DNA from: Thermoguttaceae bacterium | GTDB lineage: Bacteria; Planctomycetota; Planctomycetia; Pirellulales; Thermoguttaceae | Length of the DNA: 5,382 bases | Assembly (NCBI GenBank): GCA_024653385.1 | Contig: JANLFZ010000326.1 | Coordinates: 792-6,173 of the forward strand | Direction of reading: 5' to 3' | Shown here: one piece after another, positions 1 through 5,382 of the stretch | Layout of the letters: every line of letters starts with the position of its first letter | Position numbering within the stretch: the first letter of the stretch is position 1 | Program-made: the position numbers and the translations under genes | The notes under the pieces: model-generated | Database searches by the model: none | The model's input: only the letters and a program-made list of their open reading frames with translations | Told to the model about the DNA's origin: nothing

Positions 1-3000
1 GGAGGTCGGGCTTCGAACTCGATAGGCATCCACCAGGCAAGTGCCCCCTGCTCGACGCGGACGAAAGCCGTGCGGTGGCCGAGCGACGCGGCAAGCGTGG
101 CCCGCACCGACGTCCCTTCGCTCGCCGCGTGCTGAAATGCCCCCTGCGGATCGACGATTCTCCCGGCCCGCGCTGGCGCCACGCTCGCAACCAAGCTCTC
201 GCCGGTCGCGGCGACAGCCGGGCACAGGCACCGGGCGGGCTCGGCCCCCGCCCAACGGATTTCGATCTTCGCTCCGTCCGCAGTCGGCGCGAGGACCTCG
301 ATCCTCGGCTGTCCGACGGATTCGATGGACTGCCAGGAGGTTTTCTGCCCGCAAAGCGTGACCTCGGCCACGTGGGCGGTTCGGGCTGGTACCTGGAGCC
401 GCAATCGCATGGCGCGGCGAAACTTTGCGCGGACCACGAAGCTCTCGGTCCGGTCCGCACGCGAGTAGCCATAGCCCACATCGGGCGTGTCGATCGAGGC
501 GCTGGTCCACGTGCGTGGGAAACCCGGCCGGATCACGAGGTCGCCTTCCAGGGCGTCGGGCATGATGCCGAAGAGCCCTTCGACCAGCGCGCGGGTGAAC
601 ATCCCCACCGTATCGGCGAAATCGGTGCACAGGCCCGCCATGCGTCCATGCAGTTCCGAGGTGCCGATGCACGCGCCCGGCGCGCGGCAGCAGAACATCG
701 AATCGACAATCGCTCCGCGCCACAAGTCGTAAGCCTTTTCGGGCCGGCCCGATTGCCAGCAGGCCAGAGCCGTATGGGCCACCTCGACCGAGCACACATC
801 GCGCACGCTCCAAATATACGGCACCCAGTTCGAAGACCAGAGCATCTCGGAGCTGCCCTCGATCGGGATGTGCTCCATGGCCGTATCGACGTAGCGGAGC
901 ATCTGCCACGCTTGGAACGGGTCGGGGACCGCCGAGTCGATGGGGTGATAGACACTCGGCAACTCGGCACTCGGATGAAGCCGTTTCAAACCCAACAGGT
1001 CGCGGTACTCGGCGTACCAGCCGCACGGGGGCATCCAGAGCACGCGGTTCATCGCCGCCAGGGTTTTTCGGGCCTCGCGCTCGAACGGCTCGGGGTTCTG
1101 GCCGATGAGGCGCGCCAAGCGGGCCGCCATCACAAGCGCCCGGTAATTGTACGCCGATGCCTGCGTGCACGCCCCGCCGCTATAGTGATGGGCATCGCTG
1201 ATGAACGTGTTGGCGAAGTTCTCATACAGCCCGTCGTCATCCGGATCGAAGCAGCGTTTCTCCCACTCCAGGTGCGCCACGAGCGTGGGCCACATCTCGC
1301 GCACGAAATCCATGTCGCCGGTCCAAAGGAAATGCCACAAGAGCTGGTCGATGTAGACCTGCTGCATGTCATAAGGGCCGCGCGCGTCCTTGGCCGGATG
1401 CACCGGGATGTAACCGCGTGTGTAGAAAACCGAGTCGTTGGCTTGCCGGGCCAGATTGTACTGGGGATCCGCGTAAGGCTTGCCGGCAACCGGTTCCTTA
1501 AGCTGGACCGCGGCGAACGTGCGGAAGTGGGTCCTGGCCCGATCGTGCCAACCGAATTCGCTCCCCGCATACGCCCCCCGCCACCCCAGATACGGGGCGT
1601 GCCAGGCTACGCCGCCGTGGACGTAGACGGGCGGATCCCAGATGCCGTCGGCCGCGGCACCGATGGCCGGTACGGCGGCATTCATGAACGGGTCGGGGGT
1701 GCTCACCCGCACCCGCTCGGCAATTGCCCGGCGCCGCGCCTCGGCCGCGGCGAATCCTTCAGGCAGTGCTTCTGGCTTGGGAGCGGCAGCATTCGACGCC
1801 AGCCAGTCGACGGCCAGCCACAGCGGCTCGCCGGGCCGGAAGGCTCGCTGCCCGGCCAGAATCGGCCGCTTGCTGCCTGTCGAGGCGAGCAACCCTGCGG
1901 GCGTGCCGAGTTGGTCGGCATCGGCGATCTTCAGTCGCGATTCCCGAGGCACGGTGCCCACCATCGGCCGTCCTTTGTGCGCAGGCGAGCGCAGCTCGAA
2001 CCCGGTCGGGATGATCTGGAACTGGTTCTTCTCGCAATCCTCGGGCTTCAGCCAGCAGACCGATTCGGGGCAGTACCCGCATGTATCCAGATTGGTCCAT
2101 TGGTTGAACCCCGACGCCCCGCCAAACGCCCAAACCAGCTCGCCGGCCTTCGCGTCGGCCGACGGCGAAACACGGAGGACGACGCCTTCGCTTTCCGGCC
2201 GGGGGAGTACATCCAGGGCAAGCGAGCCCGGGCCGAGCAGCCCGTCGCGAATCACGTATTGCATGGCCCCGGCTCGGTAGCGTGCTACCACGCGATCGGC
2301 TTCAAAAAGCCACTTGGATCGATCGCCCGAAGCAATGCCGAGACGCAGGGTGCCGCCTTTGCCGGGCAGGCAAAGGAGGAACTCCGGCAGATCGCCCGCA
2401 TACACGAAAAACGCCGTGTTCGAGCCGTACAGCGGCCGGTTAAACCGGTTGCCGCCGTTCTCGATAACGATATCCGGCCCCTCGGGCCGGTAGCGAAGCT
2501 GCCGGGCCAGGCGCGGCAGCGGACCCCGCTGCGGCTCGCCCCACGCCAGGCGGTACTCGTATACAACCGGCTCGCCGGTGAAACTGACCGTGTAGAGCGT
2601 CTTAGCCTTGTCCTTCGGGTCGATCGCTACGGCGGTGGCCCTCGCCGCCAGCCGGTGCGCGCGCAGGAGTCTTCCGTCGGGCAAATACTCCAGAAGAGTC
2701 TCGCTTCCCTCGCCAGCCCCATCCAGCACGTAGAGATGACCATCGCAGTCCACGGCGATATCATGCGACGTGGGCGTCGATCGCTGCGCCGTGCTGAATT
2801 GCCGCAACAACCGACCTTCCAGATCCATTTCGTAAATCACGGACGACTGGTAGTTCATGACCCAGATCGTCTTGCCCGATGAGGCGACCGCGCAAGGGTT
2901 GCCGGCGACCGGAGGCCTGATGTTCCTCGGCGGACCACCAGACTTCGGGAACACGGTGACCACGTCCCAGGCCCCCGTAGCGACGAACGTGTCGCAGGCA

Positions 3001-3263
3001 GCTACGCCGTGGCCGAGGTACTTGACGGCCCCTGCGCCCAGGTCGCGTGCGGGCAGGTGTTTTCCGTCGCGGTCATAGCACCGGACCCAACCGCCGAACT
3101 CGCCCACCCAGAAGTGCTCCCCGTCGAACGCCAACCCGCGGTTCATGCTCGAGCAGCGGAATATCGCCCGCCCGAGGTGATAGTGCATCGGTTCCTCGGC
3201 GGTTGTCGGAACCGAGACCACCAACGCAGCCGCGAAAATCAGGCATCGTGTCGTGTTCCGCAT
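1..3263 (-). CDS. Exported propeller / DUF4450 / six-hairpin glycosidase-like protein (C-terminus outside window)
   Basis: One open frame runs from ATG at 3263-3261 to the window edge: 1087 codons, no stop. I translated it by hand because it has no stop inside the window. Residues 1-22 look like a Sec signal peptide: MRNTTR, a hydrophobic stretch, then TTA before EE. Residues ~28-245 carry repeated strands such as AFDGEHFWVGEF, YEMDLEGR and YLPDGR, resembling an NHL/SMP-30-type beta-propeller. Residues ~255-520 include NRFNRPLYGSNTAF and AGDLPEF, which I associate with DUF4450. Residues ~525-905 look like an (alpha/alpha)6 six-hairpin glycosidase region, with IDQLLWHFLWTGD, DPDDDGLY near 673-680 and SDAHHYSGG near 689-697. 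Residues ~908-1005 (LVIRPGFP and following strands) resemble the C-terminal beta-sandwich of such enzymes. Probable role: periplasmic or surface glycan processing; substrate and catalytic residues cannot be assigned. The start is supported by the signal peptide and a weak AAAGGG about 9 nt upstream. No frameshift is seen. Confidence 0.9.
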   Translation of the reverse strand, partial: MRNTTRCLIFAAALVVSVPTTAEEPMHYHLGRAIFRCSSMNRGLAFDGEHFWVGEFGGWVRCYDRDGKHLPARDLGAGAVKYLGHGVAACDTFVATGAWDVVTVFPKSGGPPRNIRPPVAGNPCAVASSGKTIWVMNYQSSVIYEMDLEGRLLRQFSTAQRSTPTSHDIAVDCDGHLYVLDGAGEGSETLLEYLPDGRLLRAHRLAARATAVAIDPKDKAKTLYTVSFTGEPVVYEYRLAWGEPQRGPLPRLARQLRYRPEGPDIVIENGGNRFNRPLYGSNTAFFVYAGDLPEFLLCLPGKGGTLRLGIASGDRSKWLFEADRVVARYRAGAMQYVIRDGLLGPGSLALDVLPRPESEGVVLRVSPSADAKAGELVWAFGGASGFNQWTNLDTCGYCPESVCWLKPEDCEKNQFQIIPTGFELRSPAHKGRPMVGTVPRESRLKIADADQLGTPAGLLASTGSKRPILAGQRAFRPGEPLWLAVDWLASNAAAPKPEALPEGFAAAEARRRAIAERVRVSTPDPFMNAAVPAIGAAADGIWDPPVYVHGGVAWHAPYLGWRGAYAGSEFGWHDRARTHFRTFAAVQLKEPVAGKPYADPQYNLARQANDSVFYTRGYIPVHPAKDARGPYDMQQVYIDQLLWHFLWTGDMDFVREMWPTLVAHLEWEKRCFDPDDDGLYENFANTFISDAHHYSGGACTQASAYNYRALVMAARLARLIGQNPEPFEREARKTLAAMNRVLWMPPCGWYAEYRDLLGLKRLHPSAELPSVYHPIDSAVPDPFQAWQMLRYVDTAMEHIPIEGSSEMLWSSNWVPYIWSVRDVCSVEVAHTALACWQSGRPEKAYDLWRGAIVDSMFCCRAPGACIGTSELHGRMAGLCTDFADTVGMFTRALVEGLFGIMPDALEGDLVIRPGFPRTWTSASIDTPDVGYGYSRADRTESFVVRAKFRRAMRLRLQVPARTAHVAEVTLCGQKTSWQSIESVGQPRIEVLAPTADGAKIEIRWAGAEPARCLCPAVAATGESLVASVAPARAGRIVDPQGAFQHAASEGTSVRATLAASLGHRTAFVRVEQGALAWWMPIEFEARP

Positions 3264-3287
3264 GATGGTTGCCCTTTATTGCTGCGA

Positions 3288-3302
3288 GCGGCGCTAAGCC
3301 GC
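3288..3302. repeat. Short GCGGC/GCCGC hairpin in the leader of the large gene
   Basis: GCGGC, loop GCTAA, GCCGC on the plus strand; on the minus strand it ends 24 nt before the ATG of the exported protein. It would fold in the mRNA leader just ahead of the ribosome binding site if transcription starts upstream. The stem is only five pairs, so a functional role is uncertain. Confidence 0.3.
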
Positions 3303-3344
3303 AAGTGGAAGTCCATGCACACCGCGCCGAGATTCCCCTACTGG

Positions 3345-3366
3345 GGCACGGTCCCACGACCGTGCC
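3345..3366. repeat. Perfect 9-bp stem, 4-nt loop palindrome
   Basis: GGCACGGTC, loop CCAC, GACCGTGCC: a perfect stem with seven G:C pairs. No run of T follows on either strand, so it is not a standard intrinsic terminator. It lies about 80 bp upstream of the large minus-strand gene. It could be a dispersed REP-like palindrome, a structured leader element or a factor-independent transcription barrier. Confidence 0.6.
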
Positions 3367-3381
3367 ATTCCTGCGATCTGC

Positions 3382-3409
3382 GGTCTCCTGCTCTATGGGA
3401 ATGGAGACC
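3382..3409. repeat. 7-bp inverted repeat with 14-nt loop
   Basis: GGTCTCC at 3382-3388 and GGAGACC at 3403-3409 are complementary. The right arm also pairs with the neighbouring GGTCT at 3413-3417 (AGACC-TTC-GGTCT), so two alternative small hairpins are possible. Together with the 9-bp palindrome 16 bp away, this makes a compact structure-rich block. Confidence 0.4.
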
Positions 3410-3574
3410 TTCGGTCTGCCGGAGTGCTGGGTCGGTAGGGCCGCGCACAGCCGGTGACCCGCGCGAAACCCGTCAGCGTTTTCTTTGGAGTAAGGTGGCG
3501 AACGTTTCGAGCTGGTCGTAGCGGTCTTGCCAGGTAGTGTACATTGCGCCGACGAGGCCACCGGCCCAACAGAG

Positions 3575-3603
3575 CTTATACGCGCAAGTAGGTCTGTTCG
3601 CAA
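3575..3603 (-). promoter_or_regulatory. Possible sigma-70-type promoter
   Basis: On the minus strand TTGCGA, a 17-bp spacer, then TATAAG: four of six and five of six matches to the -35 and -10 consensus at ideal spacing. It points toward the large exported-protein gene, about 310 nt ahead of its start, and sits inside the end of the RT remnant. Chance occurrence in decayed DNA is a real possibility. Confidence 0.25.
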
Positions 3604-3774
3604 GGCCCAGGTGTCGGCGTGCCGGGCGTGACGGCTCCATCCTCGAATACACTGTGTGAGTTTGCTTGGCGATAGTCGTCCTTGCCGGAAAAGACGCTGG
3701 TATCCCCTGAGCCGATTCACGACCCGCCGGACTATGGCGCGGCGCAACAAACGGCGATCTGGCCAAACCCGGCC
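3577..3774 (-). pseudogene. C-terminal fragment of a group II-like/DGR-like reverse transcriptase
   Basis: About 66 codons read GRVWPDRRLLRR, VVNRLRGYQRLFRQGRLSP, CIRGWSRHARHADTWALR and LLAR. This pattern, a GYRVWP-type strand, then an Arg-rich helix, then a W-x-x-H-A-x-H-A-D-T-W-x-L-R ending, matches the thumb and C-terminus of bacterial reverse transcriptases related to group II intron and diversity-generating retroelement (DGR) enzymes. The palm domain with its YxDD motif is absent. Homology begins exactly at the left end of the IS relic and no upstream RT sequence is found on its far side, so this is a truncated, inactive remnant. The frame stays open past the expected RT end to about 3073, but that tail looks non-coding. 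The IS end supplies an in-frame GTG (3786), without an obvious Shine-Dalgarno. Family assignment is from memory of sequence pattern; whether it came from a DGR or another group II-like RT cannot be decided. Confidence 0.72.
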
Positions 3775-3786
3775 TACTTTCCGCAC
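3773..3786 (+). repeat. Left terminal inverted repeat of the IS relic
   Basis: CCTACTTTCCGCAC here is the exact reverse complement of 4505-4518. The innermost bases lie 37 bp beyond the transposase stop. On the minus strand the repeat reads GTGCGGAAAGTAGG and runs straight into reverse transcriptase coding sequence, marking the junction. Confidence 0.85.
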
Positions 3787-3823
3787 TCGGGTCTTCGTTT
3801 TCTTCGAATTTCCCGGCGGCAGG

Positions 3824-4400
3824 TCAGCCGCCGTAGTCGTGGGCGGATAGCCCCAGCAGTTTGAGGAGCCGGCGTTGAAGGCGTGTGAGTTCGGTGACCA
3901 TGACCTCGGCAGGACGCTGGCGATGTGTCAGCGTGTGCCGCTGCACGGACTCGAACAGGTCGATCAGTCGCCGGGCCGTCGGGCCGGTCGGCGTGGAACC
4001 GCCCGAAGAGGCCCCGGCCGGCGCGGTCGTCGTTCCAAGCGAGGGCCTGCTCGGGCGAAAGGCCGAGGAACGTCGGATCGCAGCCGGCGACCCACGCGCC
4101 GAGGCCGTAGAGCGGCTCGCGGGAGAGGAGGCGGTTCTTGACCAGCACGGCCAGGACGCGTGCGGCGGGGACCTTCGTGCGGCGGTCGTGCGGTGGCAGG
4201 AAGGTCGCGAGGAACTCCTCCAGCCGCATCCGGCGGAGGAAGTCGTCGAGGATCGGCAACGCGTCGACGGTCCACGACCGCAGGACGTAGCCGCCCGAGG
4301 CGGCCTGGCCACGCGCGAACGGGACGCCCGCGCCGTGCGGGTGACGCCACCGGAATCGGCGCGCCCGGCGGAAGCCCCCGGGCGCGCCGCCTTGCAGCAC
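3824..4400 (-). pseudogene. Transposase remnant: N- and C-terminal ends joined out of frame
   Basis: Counting from GTG 4400, residues ~39-140 match the N-terminal DUF4277-type region of IS1634-like transposases: LRSWTVDALPILDDFLRRM, LPPHDRRTKVPAA, VKNRLLSREPLYGLG, LGLSPEQ and NDDRAGR. This frame loses sense near 3981. A different frame then gives the last 53 residues of the same family (3985-3827): PTARRLIDLFESVQRHTL, VMVTELTRLQRRLLKLLG and a DYGG end before TGA at 3826-3824. The DDE catalytic region that normally lies between, several hundred residues, is missing, and the two parts are frame-shifted, so no functional product is possible. Residues 1-38 before LRSW are Arg/Gly-rich and probably not native; no ATG or GTG lies at LRSW, so the original start may be lost. 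Confidence 0.82.
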
Positions 4401-4504
4401 GCCCTAGCGCCGCTCCCGCCCCGCCTCCATCAGCCGGCCATACCGCCGCGAAACATGCTCGGCTTGACGCGGCGACTGCAATTCACAGAAAATCCGAGCG
4501 AGAT

Positions 4505-4518
4505 GTGCGGAAAGTAGG
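4505..4518 (-). repeat. Right terminal inverted repeat of the IS relic
   Basis: GTGCGGAAAGTAGG is the exact reverse complement of the left end at 3773-3786. It lies 104 bp from the stop of the discoidin gene. It is the transposase-upstream end of the element. Confidence 0.85.
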
Positions 4519-4622
4519 TCGAAAGGTCCTCAAGAACAAGGCTAATACTCTGTTCAGCAAGGACTTAGAGAGCGTCCGGCGCAGTTCTTCTTTCTGAACG
4601 ATCGCCTGCCTTCCTGCGGGAC

Positions 4623-5382
4623 TCACGGCAGAGCGATCCGCAGGTCGAACGGCTTCGAGTCGATGCGATCGAGGACCTGCACCTCGCTGATTTGCACGAA
4701 ACGCCTGGCCGTGACGGCGAAACGCACGTACCGGGCCTCGACCGGCCGCGGCAAAACGAGGTCGAAGACCGGCGCGGTGGCGTTCTCTTCGTCGGGCCAC
4801 ATGAGGTTTGCCGGAAGGTCCTTCCATCGCAGATCGAGCTTGAAGAAGCCCTGGCTCGTGAACTCGCGGCCGTCGGTCGAGGTGAGCACCTCGATTTGGT
4901 CCCTGACCTCGCCCTTCAGTGCGTCCCAGAAGGGATATCCGGTCAGGTGGATCCGGAATGCCCCGCACCGATGGGGATCTTGCAGGTCCACGGTGATCGC
5001 CGGCTTCTGGCCCTCGGTCCAGAGCAGGCCGAAGCTGGCGGCGATGCCGCCCGCGTAGGGCGGCCCGATGATGCCGTCGGTGAGCTTCTTGCCCTCCGGG
5101 TCGCCCGCTCCCCAGTTCGTGCCCGAGGGGATCGACACCGTGTAGGGCTTGCCCAGGGCGAGGTTCTTGCCGTATGTCACCCAGCGGGGCACGAACTTCT
5201 CGCCACCCACGTCGCGGCCGTCGGAGTAGCCCGGGCGGATGTCTTTTGCCGCTTCCGCGTCGCTAATGCGCAGCGACTGCACGATCGGATGGTCGGCCCC
5301 GGCCACGTGGATCGTGTAGCGGTGCGGGAAGGTGCGAACCAGTTCGGTATGGCTCCGTTCGACCAGCGACCGGTCGTCTTGC
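4623..5382 (-). CDS. Discoidin (F5/8 type C) domain protein, C-terminal part
   Basis: The frame enters from the right edge and stops at TGA 4625-4623, giving 252 residues of a longer protein. Residues ~71-240 of this fragment form a galactose-binding-like F5/8C fold: GKNLALGKPYTVS opening, LTDGIIG, ITVDLQDP, CGAFRIHLTGYP, VLTSTDGREF, ARYVRFAVTA and a closing ISEVQVLD. This order is typical of discoidin domains, which bind glycans or other surface ligands; here the domain probably anchors an upstream catalytic or structural part. Fragment residues 1-70 (including HTELVRTFPHRYTIHV and DIRPGYSDGRDVGGEKFVPRW) belong to a preceding domain I cannot name. A GTG at 5306 could be read as a start, but it has no Shine-Dalgarno and coding-like sequence continues upstream of it, so the true start lies outside the window. 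The neighbour downstream on the same strand is IS debris. No clear hairpin-plus-T terminator follows the stop. Confidence 0.88.
   Translation of the reverse strand, partial: QDDRSLVERSHTELVRTFPHRYTIHVAGADHPIVQSLRISDAEAAKDIRPGYSDGRDVGGEKFVPRWVTYGKNLALGKPYTVSIPSGTNWGAGDPEGKKLTDGIIGPPYAGGIAASFGLLWTEGQKPAITVDLQDPHRCGAFRIHLTGYPFWDALKGEVRDQIEVLTSTDGREFTSQGFFKLDLRWKDLPANLMWPDEENATAPVFDLVLPRPVEARYVRFAVTARRFVQISEVQVLDRIDSKPFDLRIALP

Larger units (their letters stand above)
3264..3576. other. Intergenic region with palindromes, no recognised gene
   Basis: This stretch lies between the RT remnant and the start of the large exported protein. Open frames cross it on both strands, but none shows recognisable family sequence. 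One short minus-strand frame ends YTTWQDRYDQLETFATLLQRKR-like just before TGA near 3473; it looks somewhat protein-like but has no assignable start or family. The region holds three small inverted repeats (listed separately) and probably the 5' untranslated region of the downstream gene. Confidence 0.6.
3773..4518 (-). mobile_element. Internally deleted IS1634-like insertion sequence (MITE-like relic)
   Basis: The element is delimited by 14-bp perfect inverted repeats at 3773-3786 and 4505-4518, with weaker inward similarity (a shared TTTTCT and GAATT). It contains remains of a single transposase gene on the minus strand. At 746 bp it is far shorter than an intact element carrying a full transposase of this family, because the middle of the transposase is gone. 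No target-site duplication is evident: the left flank reads AACCCGG and the right flank TCGAAAGG. It cannot encode active transposase, but its ends may still be usable by a related transposase acting in trans. Assignment to the IS1634-like branch of the IS4 superfamily rests on recognising the N- and C-terminal transposase sequence. Confidence 0.8.

Noticed and set aside
533..2566. Several minus-strand frames of 70-146 residues
   Set aside because: They are out-of-frame shadows of the 3263-1 gene, with Arg/Ser-rich low-information translations.
75..2882. A 935-residue plus-strand open frame
   Set aside because: It lies wholly antisense to the well-supported exported protein, is rich in Arg, Pro, Gly and His, and shows no recognisable domain. 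Long antisense frames are expected in GC-rich genes.
3269..3303. TTGCGG-17-CAATAA as a promoter just ahead of the large gene
   Set aside because: The -10 match is poor and it would leave almost no leader before the ATG.
3586..4520. AAGTAGGTC occurring at 3586-3594 and 4512-4520 as a direct repeat
   Set aside because: Only nine bases match, one copy is inside RT coding sequence, and it does not flank the element symmetrically; probably chance.
3885..4597. Plus-strand frames over the IS relic and its flank
   Set aside because: They are antisense to recognisable transposase sequence and show no family features.
4483..4968. Minus-strand 161-residue frame crossing the IS end
   Set aside because: Most of it is a shadow of the discoidin gene in another frame; the remaining tail resembles no known protein, and I looked there specifically for missing RT sequence without finding any.
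1..5382. CRISPR array, tRNA or rRNA genes
   Set aside because: No regularly spaced direct repeats, no cloverleaf-like segment and no rRNA-like sequence were noticed on either strand.

Overview
The window is GC-rich bacterial DNA. Secreted, discoidin-bearing and glycosidase-like proteins, long Arg/Pro-rich antisense frames and short palindromes between genes suggest a Planctomycetes-type (or related PVC) environmental genome. That placement is inference; there is no rRNA or other marker gene here.

All recognisable coding information is on the minus strand. Reading in that direction: (1) positions 5382-4623 are the 3' part of a gene whose product ends in an F5/8 type C (discoidin) domain; it enters from outside the window. 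(2) Positions 4518-3773 are a 746-bp insertion-sequence relic with 14-bp perfect terminal inverted repeats. Its IS1634-like (IS4 superfamily) transposase keeps only the N-terminal DUF4277-type region and the last ~53 residues, joined out of frame, so the whole catalytic middle is gone. (3) Directly abutting the left end of that relic, positions 3774-3577 encode only the C-terminal ~66 residues of a reverse transcriptase of the group II-like/DGR-like kind; the catalytic part is absent. (4) Positions 3576-3264 are intergenic, with several small palindromes and no recognised gene. (5) Positions 3263-1 are one uninterrupted frame of 1087 codons that runs off the window. It encodes an exported protein with a signal peptide, a beta-propeller-like N-terminal region, a DUF4450-like middle, a six-hairpin (alpha/alpha)6 glycosidase-like region and a beta-sandwich tail.

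The two large genes share orientation and both look like extracytoplasmic carbohydrate-binding or carbohydrate-acting proteins, so they may belong to one polysaccharide-use locus. The 1.36 kb between them is mostly mobile-element debris. The layout fits an IS insertion into or next to a reverse transcriptase gene, loss of the RT 5' part by an IS-adjacent deletion, and internal deletion of the IS. I see no intact novel system. The points most worth a second look are the RT/IS junction, the internally deleted MITE-like element and the propeller-plus-glycosidase fusion.
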